From NCBI GenBank assembly GCA_028289265.1, contig JAQGGU010000018.1, forward strand, positions 1 through 13,512: 13,512 nt of DNA. Direction: 5' to 3'. This document shows positions 1 through 6,682 of the stretch, in pieces. The DNA is from Candidatus Saccharimonadota bacterium. GTDB taxonomy: Bacteria > Patescibacteriota > Saccharimonadia > Saccharimonadales > UBA4665. How positions within the stretch are numbered: the stretch's first letter is position 1; the number at the start of each line of letters is the position of its first letter. A program made the position numbers and the translations under genes. Below the pieces are notes generated by a model that saw only the letters and a list, made by a program, of their open reading frames with translations, was not told where the DNA came from and ran no database searches.

Positions 1-1218
1 CTAGTAGGCGTTATCGAGACTGACGCGGTCATACGTGCCGGGGGGACACACTTGGATGTCACGCCGCAGCACCAACCGACCGTAGCACTTAAGCAAAGCC
101 AGGAGCGCCTTGATCTCGCGCAAAGAGTATCGCACTTGGGCATGTGGGAATGGGACATAGCAACACATACACTGACTTGGTCCGATGAACTCCGCAGAAT
201 ATACCAAGTACCGACCCGGGGCCGCATAACATACGAACTCTATATGTCCCGTGTCTACCCCGCAGACCGTAAAAAACTACAGGAAACAATTCAGTCAGCC
301 ATGCAGAGCGGCAGGTCTTATGAAATCGAGCATCGCATTATTTGGCCTAATGGCGAAGTGCACTGGGTACTTAGCCGAGGGAAAGCATTCTTAGAAAATG
401 GCCAGCCAGCGCGCATGGCCGGAACCTGCATGAACATCGACATTCGCAAGTCCGCCGAAGAACTTAAGGTACGAAACGCAATGCTAAGCGCCGAGGCAAA
501 AGAGCTCATGCGACTGAATAAAAGCAAAGATGAATTCATCGCCCTTGCCTCGCACCAACTACGCACACCAGCCAGCGGCGTCAAGCAATTTCTGGGCATG
601 TTACTTGAAGGATATGCAGGAGATCTACGCCTCACATCCGAACAACAGCATATGCTGCAAATGGCCTATGAAAGCAACGAGCGGCAGATTGCAATCGTCA
701 ACGACCTGCTGATGGTTGCGACTATAGACGCCGGCAAGATAACTTTAGACCAGCATGCGACCGACATCGTCGAGTATATGAGAGAAATACTCGAAGACTA
801 CAAACTAAAAAGCGCGGACAAAAAGCAACGGGTAGAGTTCAAATCCGAGCTAGATTCTATTCAGGCAAATATAGATAAGGTTAGACTTCGCATGGCAATA
901 GAAAACCTGCTTGATAACGCATGTAAGTATTCTCCGGAAGGCACAACGACAACAGTGTCGGTGAAGAGAGCACAGGATACAGTAGCCATTGCCATCACCG
1001 ACCAAGGCGTTGGCATAGACGAAAAAGATTTCACTAAACTATTCCAAAAATTTTCACGCATTCCCAACTCATTATCAGTCTCATCCGGTGGCTCAGGCCT
1101 TGGGCTATACTGGGCGCAACGTGTAGTAGGCTTGCACGGCGGCAAGCTTGAAGTCTCCTCTCAGCAGGGTAAAGGCTCTACCTTTACAATTATCATTCCA
1201 TTCCAGTCTACGAACTAA
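1..1218 (+). CDS. PAS-domain sensor histidine kinase, 5'-truncated by the window edge
   Basis: Sensor kinase that would autophosphorylate on His and pass phosphate to a response regulator not present in this window. The frame is open from base 1. The first 25 codons contain GGTHLDVTPQ, the typical end of a PAC motif, so an earlier PAS domain lies upstream and the TTG at 52 is not the real start. A second PAS/PAC domain follows (about residues 45-155, counting from base 1), then a HisKA dimerisation domain with the H-box SHQLRTP (His at 553-555). The HATPase domain has an N-box (ENLLDNACKYSPEG, near 901), a G1 box DQGVGID (near 1000) and a G2 box GGSGLGL (1087-1107). There is no transmembrane segment in the visible part, no receiver domain and no partner regulator downstream. 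The family is certain; the stimulus and full length cannot be seen. Confidence 0.95.
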   Translation, partial: LVGVIETDAVIRAGGTHLDVTPQHQPTVALKQSQERLDLAQRVSHLGMWEWDIATHTLTWSDELRRIYQVPTRGRITYELYMSRVYPADRKKLQETIQSAMQSGRSYEIEHRIIWPNGEVHWVLSRGKAFLENGQPARMAGTCMNIDIRKSAEELKVRNAMLSAEAKELMRLNKSKDEFIALASHQLRTPASGVKQFLGMLLEGYAGDLRLTSEQQHMLQMAYESNERQIAIVNDLLMVATIDAGKITLDQHATDIVEYMREILEDYKLKSADKKQRVEFKSELDSIQANIDKVRLRMAIENLLDNACKYSPEGTTTTVSVKRAQDTVAIAITDQGVGIDEKDFTKLFQKFSRIPNSLSVSSGGSGLGLYWAQRVVGLHGGKLEVSSQQGKGSTFTIIIPFQSTN

Positions 1219-1407
1219 GACCCAAGAGCTGGCTATATGCTCCATATAAAGGCAGAGATTCTTAAGCGGTGGGTTTTGGCTGCCTCCAGAATTACATCGA
1301 AGAACAAAAAACTCGGCGGCTGGCTTAGCCGCGGCGACGACATACCGGATCCGCCAAGCGGCAAATAATTCACTTAATGGGTCCATACCAGAAACGTTAT
1401 TAACTTA

Positions 1408-1435
1408 TTGGTAAAATACCATGCTTAGATATAAT
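1408..1435 (+). promoter_or_regulatory. Candidate upstream promoter (P1) of the lipoprotein leader
   Basis: TTGGTA (1408-1413), a 16-nt spacer and a perfect TATAAT (1430-1435). The -35 overlaps a small dyad, TGGTA-AAA-TACCA (1409-1421). The rest of the 1219-1473 gap holds only a short hairpin (GCGGCT/AGCCGC near 1316-1333) without a U-tract and no credible gene. Confidence 0.45.
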
Positions 1436-1473
1436 TCTTGCCTGCTTTCCATGTCAAGCAGTGGTCGTGACAA

Positions 1474-1502
1474 TTGCATTATTTGACAGAGAGTGGTATA
1501 AT
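1474..1502 (+). promoter_or_regulatory. Extended -10 promoter (P2) of the lipoprotein leader
   Basis: TTGCAT (1474-1479), a 17-nt spacer and TATAAT (1497-1502) preceded by TGG, giving an extended -10. Transcription would start near 1509, about 190 nt upstream of the lipoprotein start. A nearby TTGACA (1483-1488) is only 8 nt from the -10 and is not used in this reading. Confidence 0.65.
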
Positions 1503-1508
1503 ACATTT

Positions 1509-1672
1509 GGAACGTTGTTCTGAGACCTGTTAGCATCAAGTGACTATTTGTCTCACCGAAACAGCACTGCCCAAGACGAATTGCGTCCTATTCCAGGAAA
1601 GCATACTAGAGCTAAGCAGCTGCAGACTAAGGCAATCAATAATTTAATTATTGGCCAGTCTGCAGCTTTTTT
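1509..1672 (+). ncRNA. Structured leader RNA or small RNA ending in an intrinsic terminator
   Basis: This is the stretch between promoter P2 and a strong terminator that ends before the lipoprotein's ribosome binding site. It can form a hairpin in which TGTT-c-TGAGAC (1516-1526) pairs with GTCTCA...AACA (1550-1563), a small GACG/CGTC hairpin near 1575-1587, and the terminator at 1618-1672. No convincing peptide is encoded. It matches no riboswitch class that I recognise. Either it is an attenuator controlling the lipoprotein or a free-standing sRNA of about 160 nt. Confidence 0.5.
1618..1672 (+). terminator. Perfect 11-bp stem intrinsic terminator in the lipoprotein leader
   Basis: AGCTGCAGACT (1618-1628) pairs perfectly with AGTCTGCAGCT (1657-1667), followed by a run of T to 1672. 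The interior extends the stem (GGC/GCC, then CAATAATT/AATTATTG at 1637-1644 and 1646-1653). The lipoprotein's AAGGAG begins 18 nt after the T-run and I see no promoter in between. Confidence 0.85.
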
Positions 1673-1701
1673 AATACCTGCCCGGCCAGAAGGAGATATA
1701 A

Positions 1702-2229
1702 ATGTCAGAACAATACACTATGCGACGCAAACTTGCAGCCGCTGGTTTAGTAGTGCTCGGGGGCTTTGGCCTAACCGCCTGCGGGGAAGATGCGCCGCTA
1801 GATTATGCGGGAACGGGAAACGAATTCACAATCCAAGGAATCGTGAGCGACTCCGAAGATGACGGGCTCGTACAAATCAAAGAAAATGAAATAGAAGTCA
1901 TCGAGGCCTCCGGCAAGGCCGAGGACTGGTTTAACAAAAAAGAGGGGCTTGCATTTTTGCATGATGAATTTGATTTCCTGCAAAAGTATAGTGAAGAGCC
2001 AGGCGGCTGGTTTGACTGCGGTGAGGACGTATACGTCGGAGAAGTATACGACAAGACTGGCACAGAGATTGAACCAGAACAGTTGAAACCCGGGGATGTA
2101 ATTGAAATACAAGGCCGAATCCGCCAATCAATTTACTATCAGTCCACCGGTAAGTCGGGCTATTGCAATGACCAAGACCTTGCGGTCTACGATGCAATAA
2201 CTACTATAGGCGGGCCACTCCGCCGCTAA
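1702..2229 (+). CDS. Secreted lipoprotein of unknown function
   Basis: A 175-residue protein with a lipoprotein signal peptide: basic MRRK at residues 7-10, a hydrophobic stretch (11-25) and the lipobox LTAC with Cys27 as the predicted lipidated residue, so it should be anchored outside the membrane. The mature part is acidic and contains a GDVIEIQGRIRQS-like segment that could be an OB-type beta structure (inference), plus two Cys in the mature body (WFDCGED and GYCND) that could form a disulfide. The start at 1702 is fixed by AAGGAG (1690-1695), 6 nt upstream; Met7 is a less likely start. Its last 4 bases overlap the stop end of the convergent dehydrogenase gene. Expression probably depends on reading through the terminator at 1618-1672. 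I do not recognise the family beyond being a lipoprotein. Confidence 0.88.
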   Translation: MSEQYTMRRKLAAAGLVVLGGFGLTACGEDAPLDYAGTGNEFTIQGIVSDSEDDGLVQIKENEIEVIEASGKAEDWFNKKEGLAFLHDEFDFLQKYSEEPGGWFDCGEDVYVGEVYDKTGTEIEPEQLKPGDVIEIQGRIRQSIYYQSTGKSGYCNDQDLAVYDAITTIGGPLRR

Positions 2230-3413
2230 GGATGCAGCACAATTTTGATAGCGCCGTCGGCTTTCTTTTGGAACATGTCGTAAGCCCCGGGCGCTTCATC
2301 CAATGAGAGATGATGCGTCGCAAAGCTATCCACGCCTAACGGATCCTTGTCTGTAAGCAGCGGCATGATGTCATCAATCCACCGCTTTACATTCGCCTGC
2401 CCCATCCGCATGGTAATTTGTTTATCGAAAAGTGTGTCCATGGGCATGGGGTCGACCATACCAGAGTAAACACCAACGATAGATATCGTACCGCCACGTC
2501 GTACGACATCGATGGCGTGGTATAGAGCGTTGAGCCGGTCGAGGCCGGCTTTTTCAAACATCTTCGCCGCAACGGTGTCTGGCATGAAGTTCGCCAGAGT
2601 CTGCACCATCTTAGCGGACGGTGAACCATGCGCCTCTAGTCCTACGGCGTCGATAGCCGCGTCGACACCCCGGCCATTCGTCAGGCCCTTGACCATATCT
2701 GCGATGTCTTTTTCATCAATAGCACTAAGGTCTATGACATGGAAGCCATTTTTCCGGGCGCGCTCCAATCGCTCCGGAACGAGGTCGATACCAATAACCG
2801 TCTTGGCTCCGCGGTGCTTAGCAATGCGGGCAGCCATATCACCGATAGGTCCCAGGCCGAAAACCGCCACGCTGCCGCCTTCCGGGATAGCCGCATACTC
2901 CACAGCCTGCCAAGCCGTCGGTAATACGTCAGACAGGTACACAAAGCGATCGTCTGCTGGGCCTTCAGGTACTTTTATCGGCCCATACGTCGCGTACGGT
3001 ACTCGCAGGAATTCTGCCTGGCCACCGGGAACCTGGCCGTACAACTTGCTAAACCCAAGCAATGCGGCACCTTTTCCTTGGTCGCGTACCTGCGTCGTTT
3101 CACACTGCGACTGAAAACCATTCTTACACATAAAGCAGAAACCACACGAAATATTGAACGGTATAACTACGCGGTCACCCGGCTTAATGTTCGTTACCTT
3201 ACTGCCCACTTCCTGCACGATGCCCATAGGTTCGTGGCCCAAGATGTCACCCTTGCCCATAAAAGGACCAAAGACTTCATACAAGTGCAGGTCAGAGCCG
3301 CAAATATTCGTAGAAGTTATCTTAATAATCGCATCAGTGGGTTCTTGGATGACCGGATCGGGGACTTCTTCTACCGTAACGTTTCGTTTGCCTTGCCAGG
3401 TAACTGCTTTCAT
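2226..3413 (-). CDS. Zinc-dependent alcohol dehydrogenase (MDR family, formaldehyde-dehydrogenase-like)
   Basis: Medium-chain dehydrogenase of 395 residues that oxidises an alcohol or aldehyde adduct with NAD; the substrate is not known. The catalytic zinc ligands are expected at Cys38 (CGSD), His60 and Glu61 (GHEPMG). The structural zinc lobe is complete: Cys90, Cys93, Cys96 and Cys104. The Rossmann motif GLGPIG lies at 186-191, and Asp210 at the end of the second strand favours NAD over NADP. Length and the insertion around residues 265-300 resemble glutathione-independent formaldehyde dehydrogenase-type proteins. The start is supported by AAGGTGG 5 nt upstream. The gene is monocistronic and converges on the lipoprotein gene with a 4-bp overlap of stop codons. 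The upstream region (3414-3684) is long and rich in dyads, suggesting regulation. Confidence 0.93.
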   Translation of the reverse strand: MKAVTWQGKRNVTVEEVPDPVIQEPTDAIIKITSTNICGSDLHLYEVFGPFMGKGDILGHEPMGIVQEVGSKVTNIKPGDRVVIPFNISCGFCFMCKNGFQSQCETTQVRDQGKGAALLGFSKLYGQVPGGQAEFLRVPYATYGPIKVPEGPADDRFVYLSDVLPTAWQAVEYAAIPEGGSVAVFGLGPIGDMAARIAKHRGAKTVIGIDLVPERLERARKNGFHVIDLSAIDEKDIADMVKGLTNGRGVDAAIDAVGLEAHGSPSAKMVQTLANFMPDTVAAKMFEKAGLDRLNALYHAIDVVRRGGTISIVGVYSGMVDPMPMDTLFDKQITMRMGQANVKRWIDDIMPLLTDKDPLGVDSFATHHLSLDEAPGAYDMFQKKADGAIKIVLHP

Positions 3414-3440
3414 AGGACCACCTTTCGAGAATATAGGTTT

Positions 3441-3452
3441 TAGGTTTACCTA
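3441..3452. promoter_or_regulatory. Dyad TAGGT-TT-ACCTA upstream of the dehydrogenase
   Basis: A perfect 5-bp inverted repeat with a 2-nt centre, 28-39 nt upstream of the dehydrogenase start and between its ribosome binding site and its possible promoter. It could be a repressor site or a short leader hairpin. There is no direct proof of function. Confidence 0.35.
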
Positions 3453-3459
3453 GATACCC

Positions 3460-3488
3460 TATCTTTTGGCGCTATTGTCGGCTGTCAA
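3460..3488 (-). promoter_or_regulatory. Possible promoter of the dehydrogenase gene
   Basis: On the minus strand a perfect TTGACA (complement of 3483-3488) is followed 17 nt later by AAGATA (3460-3465). That is a poor -10, so an activator or another start is possible. Confidence 0.35.
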
Positions 3489-3593
3489 AAAATGCACAAT
3501 GACGAATATGTCATGTATGATGTTAGCAACTTTTGATGTAAGAAATACGCGCGTGGATAACTACGTGTATAAGTAAATAACAGATGGAGTAGG

Positions 3594-3631
3594 TTGTTGT
3601 AATTTGCTTTTACAACAAACTATTTACAACA
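3594..3631. repeat. Inverted and direct repeats of TTTACAACA
   Basis: TTGTTGTAA (3594-3602) and TTACAACAA (3610-3618) form a perfect 9-bp dyad with a 7-nt centre. A second direct copy of TTTACAACA follows at 3623-3631, 14 bp after the first (3609-3617). The three half-sites look like an operator cluster. The nearest gene start they could control is the dehydrogenase, about 180 nt away. The rest of 3489-3593 is AT-rich and without a gene. Confidence 0.5.
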
Positions 3632-3684
3632 TTGTCATCACACTCCTCAAGCCGAGAAGGAGGAATTGCACTGTTCTTACCAAG

Positions 3685-3712
3685 AAAAAAGCCCCGGCTT
3701 TCACCGAGGCTT
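3685..3712 (-). terminator. Intrinsic terminator of the small Cys-containing gene
   Basis: Read on the minus strand, AAGCCTCGG, a 6-nt loop and CCGGGGCTT form a 9-bp stem with one U-G pair, followed by a run of T (complement of 3685-3690). It lies 28 nt past the stop of the gene at 3740-4120. Confidence 0.85.
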
Positions 3713-3739
3713 ATGAATGAGATGAGCGCAACCGTAGAA

Positions 3740-4120
3740 TCAATATTTAACTACTTCTGGCGGCGTATTAATAACTTTGTGTTGCCCTTCCAAAATTCCA
3801 GAGCGTCCAATCATCTCGGCAGCAGAAGCTTGACCATTGGGAGAGGTTACTTGAAGACGTACTATCACCTGTTCGTCACCGCCCATACAAATCCGTCCAT
3901 ATAATGCGTAACTACAATCATCGACACGCGGTCCTTTATCTACGCCACCGGACTTTCCGGTTGCATCGAGAAGTTCCAGTCTTGCAGTACAGTCCTCTTC
4001 AGAAAAATATTCACAAGTTTCTCCTAAACAGTCTGCTGGTTTATAAATCGGCACTCGGCTTTTACTCTTTCGTTTAAACATACCTACATTCTTAAACAAC
4101 CATAGCGAAGACGCAAGCAT
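3740..4120 (-). CDS. Small Cys-containing protein of unknown function
   Basis: A protein of up to 126 residues. Its start is uncertain: the first Met (4118-4120) has no clear ribosome binding site, and Met14 (4079-4081), which begins MFKRKSKSRVPIY, is equally possible and would give 113 residues. From Met1 the first 13 residues are hydrophobic and followed by a basic patch, which could be a weak membrane anchor. It has five Cys (31, 36, 44, 69, 78), the first pair as CLGETC; these could bind a metal or form disulfides. The C-terminal half (VIVRLQVTSPNGQ) looks beta-rich. A good intrinsic terminator follows, which supports a real gene. I do not recognise the family. Confidence 0.65.
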   Translation of the reverse strand: MLASSLWLFKNVGMFKRKSKSRVPIYKPADCLGETCEYFSEEDCTARLELLDATGKSGGVDKGPRVDDCSYALYGRICMGGDEQVIVRLQVTSPNGQASAAEMIGRSGILEGQHKVINTPPEVVKY

Positions 4121-4314
4121 AAGTAAGCTAAAAGGACTGTCGAAGCGGTTCGAGTAATTTTCTATTTAACACTTAAGTTGGTTACCCTGGTGCAGCGATT
4201 TGGAACCTTATTAGCTCAGAATTACTTCGCTGGAATCGACCGATGGCAAAAAAATCATACTTCTTGGTCCTGCACTTAAGACTCGAACCCCTTCTTCGAC
4301 TAAAACTCGTCTAT

Positions 4315-4341
4315 TATAATTATTAGCTTTTAATCTATACT
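4315..4341 (+). promoter_or_regulatory. Promoter region of the EamA-type permease
   Basis: A perfect TATAAT at 4315-4320 and a second -10-like TATACT at 4336-4341, only 6 nt before the ATG at 4348. Neither has a good -35. There is no Shine-Dalgarno sequence, so the mRNA has either a 20-nt leader without SD or no leader. The remaining 4121-4314 stretch shows nothing else recognisable. Confidence 0.5.
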
Positions 4342-4347
4342 GTTTTC

Positions 4348-5217
4348 ATGTGGTTTATATATGCACTTCTGGGTGCTGTCGGTAAGTCGTACTCTGGATT
4401 CTTCCGAAAAAAGATTGCAAAAAGCGTAAGCAGCGCGATGTATATATGGGTTGCCTATTCTCTGATACTCATCGTGTTTACCCCGTTCATGTTTTCTAGG
4501 TTTCCGGAGCTAAAGAGAGCAGTCCTTGAGCTTCCCATTATTGTGCTCGGTGTTGTTCTCTCAAATTTATTGGCAACAAAATTAAACATGGAAGCTCTTA
4601 AGAGGGAGGAGTTATCGTATACGGCGCCACTTAACGCTATGGTACCCTTGTTTACATTATTAATTGCAGGCGTGTTTTTAAACGAAAGTCCTCCTAGGTT
4701 TGGCGTAATTGGAGTGTTGGCCATAGTGGCCGGAGCATATATTGTTAGCATTAAGCCTGGTCGGATACATTGGTACGACCCTATAAAAAGGCTAGCGACC
4801 AGCGCTGGAGCGCAGTTAAGCATCGCTGTTACATTATTCTACGCAATCAATACGGTGCTTATAAAAGTTATGACCAACGATGGGTTTGGGTCTTTGACGA
4901 TTTTCTATCTAACAACCCTTATCGGCTGGCTCTTTTTGATTTATGTGCCAATACTTAAACACAAGGAGCTAAAGGCTATTGAGCGGTCTGACAAACTTGC
5001 CATATTGGGCGGAGGAATCTCTTCGTTTGCCAGTGGCTACTTCCACATTCTGGCAACTGCAAGCACCTTTACTAGCTATGCTACTAGTGTTCGCAGGCTC
5101 GACGCTCTGATTTCAATATTGCTTGGCTGGCGATATCTTAAAGAAACTAATATCCGAATAAAACTAATAGGCGCCGGGGTTATGACATCTGGCACTATAC
5201 TCTTGGCAGTATCATAA
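4348..5217 (+). CDS. EamA/DMT-superfamily membrane transporter
   Basis: A 289-residue polytopic membrane protein with about ten hydrophobic segments arranged as two halves, the normal layout of drug/metabolite (DMT, EamA) permeases. The first half ends with the typical run YTAPLNAMVPLFTLL, then FLNESPP and VIGVLAIVAGAYIVS. The second half ends with the corresponding LDALISILLGWRYLKE and LIGAGVMTSGTILL. Such proteins export or import small metabolites; the substrate cannot be deduced. The start at 4348 lacks a ribosome binding site but sits directly behind -10-like sequences, and MWFIYALLG matches the usual N-terminus of the family. It stands alone, with non-coding sequence on both sides. Confidence 0.9.
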   Translation: MWFIYALLGAVGKSYSGFFRKKIAKSVSSAMYIWVAYSLILIVFTPFMFSRFPELKRAVLELPIIVLGVVLSNLLATKLNMEALKREELSYTAPLNAMVPLFTLLIAGVFLNESPPRFGVIGVLAIVAGAYIVSIKPGRIHWYDPIKRLATSAGAQLSIAVTLFYAINTVLIKVMTNDGFGSLTIFYLTTLIGWLFLIYVPILKHKELKAIERSDKLAILGGGISSFASGYFHILATASTFTSYATSVRRLDALISILLGWRYLKETNIRIKLIGAGVMTSGTILLAVS

Positions 5218-5246
5218 ATAAAAATTCCCTGTAGAAAGAGGTCTAA

Positions 5247-5288
5247 GTGCTTTTGCAAATTCTATGTAACATAGAAATGGTTGAGCAC
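5247..5288. repeat. Hairpin in the permease downstream gap
   Basis: TTCTATG-TAA-CATAGAA (5260-5276) is a perfect 7-bp hairpin nested inside GTGCT (5247-5251) / AGCAC (5284-5288). No U-tract follows, so it is not a normal terminator. A degenerate copy of its left side (GCTTTACAAACTCTATG, 5340-5356) lies 90 nt downstream, and CTACTTC/GAAGTAG (5308-5314, 5334-5340) is a further dyad. The 5218-5436 gap holds no convincing gene. Confidence 0.45.
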
Positions 5289-5436
5289 GTGCATTCGAAT
5301 TGGAAACTACTTCTCGAAAGAGTTAAGGAGATGGAAGTAGCTTTACAAACTCTATGAGAAGTTCGCTGAGTCGCCAAGAGATGTTGCATTTATATCTGGC
5401 AACCAATACTATTACAACAAAGCTTAAGAATAATAC

Positions 5437-6372
5437 ATGCAAGAAGATACCACTAATCGGCCTACCGAGCGGCCACAGAATAATACGATCGGGCCTGAAC
5501 CATACACTGTGTCGCAGACCTCGCAAATTACACAGCCATCGCAGACACCAACATCAGTTGATCGGCAATTCTCAGAGCCCGTAATAATGTCGCCTTTAAA
5601 TCCCAAAGAAATTACAGCGGACTCACTGACCGGACAATCGATTAAAGACAGTCAGAAAAAGCGTAAAAGAACCGTTCTCATCGTTTCCGCGCTCACCGTC
5701 ATCTTAATTGCCAGTGTGGCTGGATCCTTACTTTGGAGAAATGAGCCTGCAGCGCCCGCTTCCATCAGTAGGTCAACTCCCGCAAAATCACAACCCGCAA
5801 ATACGGCCGCAAACCAACAAGCAGCCTCATTCGATACTGCCGGCTGGAAAACCTACGCTGATCCAACCATGAAGCTCAGTCTTAAATATCCAACGAGCAT
5901 CAGTACAAGTAACAGCCGAGTCAGTCTCAACCCGCCAGAACCACCGGTTAATCCTGAGCTGATTCAGAGTGAGCTTACGGTCTCTGCCGAAATTGTAGCC
6001 TGGGACAATCTGTTTAAAATGGACACTGCTGTAGCGAGCGCAATACTGATTGATATTGTTACCTACGCTCCCGGTTCACTGAACGATACTCGAAACAGAA
6101 CTATCCCCGAGGCTGACGATATCACCGTTACCCGCGATACCAAACCAATGATCATAAGTGGCACAACCGGTAGCTGCAATTACACCACAGTCCAGTTCAA
6201 CGAACTTGAAGGTACGCCGACGACCAAAAGCTTCAACTGTATTTTCCGGAAAGATAATCTCGTATACGAAATTACCGGCGGTCCTAGTGCATCTCAATCG
6301 AAAAAATTTCCTGGTGTCGACCTATGGGCTCTGAGTCAAAACGTATTGGCGAGCATTCAGTTCACTAATTAA
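5437..6372 (+). CDS. Single-pass membrane protein with PsbP-like extracytoplasmic domain
   Basis: A 311-residue protein. Residues 1-73 are polar, rich in Pro/Thr/Gln/Ser and probably disordered in the cytoplasm. KKRKR (74-78) precedes one membrane helix (about 79-100), so positive-inside places the C-terminal part outside. A Pro/Ala/Ser/Gln-rich linker (102-130) leads to a domain starting WKTYADPTMKLSLKYP, the usual entry of PsbP-like or lipoprotein-type beta domains in small-genome bacteria. Cys247 and Cys268 could form a disulfide. The ATG at 5437 has no clear ribosome binding site; the next Met (51) would remove most of the disordered tail. Role unknown; a surface or cell-envelope function is inferred from topology only. 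Confidence 0.82.
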   Translation: MQEDTTNRPTERPQNNTIGPEPYTVSQTSQITQPSQTPTSVDRQFSEPVIMSPLNPKEITADSLTGQSIKDSQKKRKRTVLIVSALTVILIASVAGSLLWRNEPAAPASISRSTPAKSQPANTAANQQAASFDTAGWKTYADPTMKLSLKYPTSISTSNSRVSLNPPEPPVNPELIQSELTVSAEIVAWDNLFKMDTAVASAILIDIVTYAPGSLNDTRNRTIPEADDITVTRDTKPMIISGTTGSCNYTTVQFNELEGTPTTKSFNCIFRKDNLVYEITGGPSASQSKKFPGVDLWALSQNVLASIQFTN

Positions 6373-6411
6373 GCTCTTACCGCGGCCCTGGAAAGACGCA
6401 AGCCCGTGCCG

Positions 6412-6446
6412 GTGGTTCTTTTACTTTTGTTGCGGGGGGGCGGGAC
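6412..6446 (-). repeat. Degenerate copy of tRNA-fMet 3' end and terminator start
   Basis: Aligns with 6667-6699 (T-arm 3' side, acceptor 3' strand, CCA and the first terminator arm) with three substitutions and two extra C. The CCA has changed to ACA, so this copy is a relic. On the plus strand the adjacent 6400-6430 sequence looks like a decayed terminator for the preceding gene. Confidence 0.75.
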
Positions 6447-6464
6447 GGCGCACATCTTCACCCG

Positions 6465-6566
6465 TTCTATAGCTTCACTCCAAGAAAGCTATATTTTTGG
6501 CTGGCTTTCTCGGGTTCGGCATATATCCTCGCTAACCGCTCGGCTATCGAAGCAAGCTTCTGCGAG
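6465..6566 (-). repeat. 102-bp conserved core, copy A
   Basis: About 94 of 102 bases match the inverted copy at 7653-7754, with no gap. In the tRNA-sense direction it contains a short dyad GAAGC-TT-GCTTC, an invariant 40-base block starting TTCGATAGCCGAGCGG, and a stem CCGAGAAAGC / GCTTTCTTGG around a 14-nt loop with an A-run. Confidence 0.9.
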
Positions 6567-6584
6567 CGGTCTTGATGACCGAAC

Positions 6585-6624
6585 CTGCGACTTTCATATT
6601 TGCTTTGCAAATTCTGAGTCGCAG
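6585..6624 (-). repeat. Two-stage hairpin with T-arm sequence, copy A
   Basis: In the tRNA-sense direction CTGCGACT pairs with AGTCGCAG (8 bp), with an inner stem ATTTGC-AAA-GCAAAT. The right arm continues as GTCGCAGGTTCG (complement of 6580-6591), identical over 12 nt to the variable-loop/T-stem of the neighbouring tRNA-fMet (complement of 6701-6712). Confidence 0.75.
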
Positions 6625-6644
6625 AACCGAGCGCTGGCCCAGAC

Positions 6645-6682
6645 AAAGTAAAAGACCCACGCGCTGGTGGGTCTTTTACTTT
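6645..6682 (-). terminator. Intrinsic terminator of tRNA-fMet
   Basis: A perfect 16-bp stem: AAAGTAAAAGACCCAC (6645-6660), loop GCGCTG, GTGGGTCTTTTACTTT (6667-6682). It starts at the encoded CCA end of the tRNA and supplies U-rich sequence in both directions, so it may act bidirectionally. Confidence 0.9.

Larger units (their letters stand above)
6412..6666 (-). mobile_element. tRNA-associated non-coding element, copy A (behind tRNA-fMet)
   Basis: Described in the direction of the tRNA (minus strand): after the tRNA-fMet and its terminator come a hairpin (6585-6624) that repeats the tRNA T-arm sequence, a 102-bp core (6465-6566), and then at the far end a degenerate second copy of the tRNA 3' end together with the start of its terminator (6412-6446 against 6667-6699; 3 mismatches and a 2-nt insertion). 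Repeat period 255 bp. It encodes no protein I can support. The layout matches insertion at, or duplication of, a tRNA 3' end, and it is shared with copy B at 7531-7792. What mobilised it is unknown; no integrase or transposase gene is present. Confidence 0.6.

Noticed and set aside
52..54. TTG as start of the histidine kinase
   Set aside because: The frame is open to base 1 and the preceding codons complete a PAC motif, so the gene begins outside the window.
1548..1862. Plus-strand ORF of 104 codons in the lipoprotein leader
   Set aside because: It runs through the terminator hairpin and overlaps the lipoprotein in another frame; it has a TTG start and no ribosome binding site.
3632..3904. 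Plus-strand ORF of 90 codons
   Set aside because: It overlaps an intrinsic terminator and the antisense of the better-supported minus-strand gene; composition looks random.
4270..4300. T-arm-like GGTTCGAGTC on the minus strand
   Set aside because: The flanking bases do not form a T-stem and no D- or anticodon arm is near.
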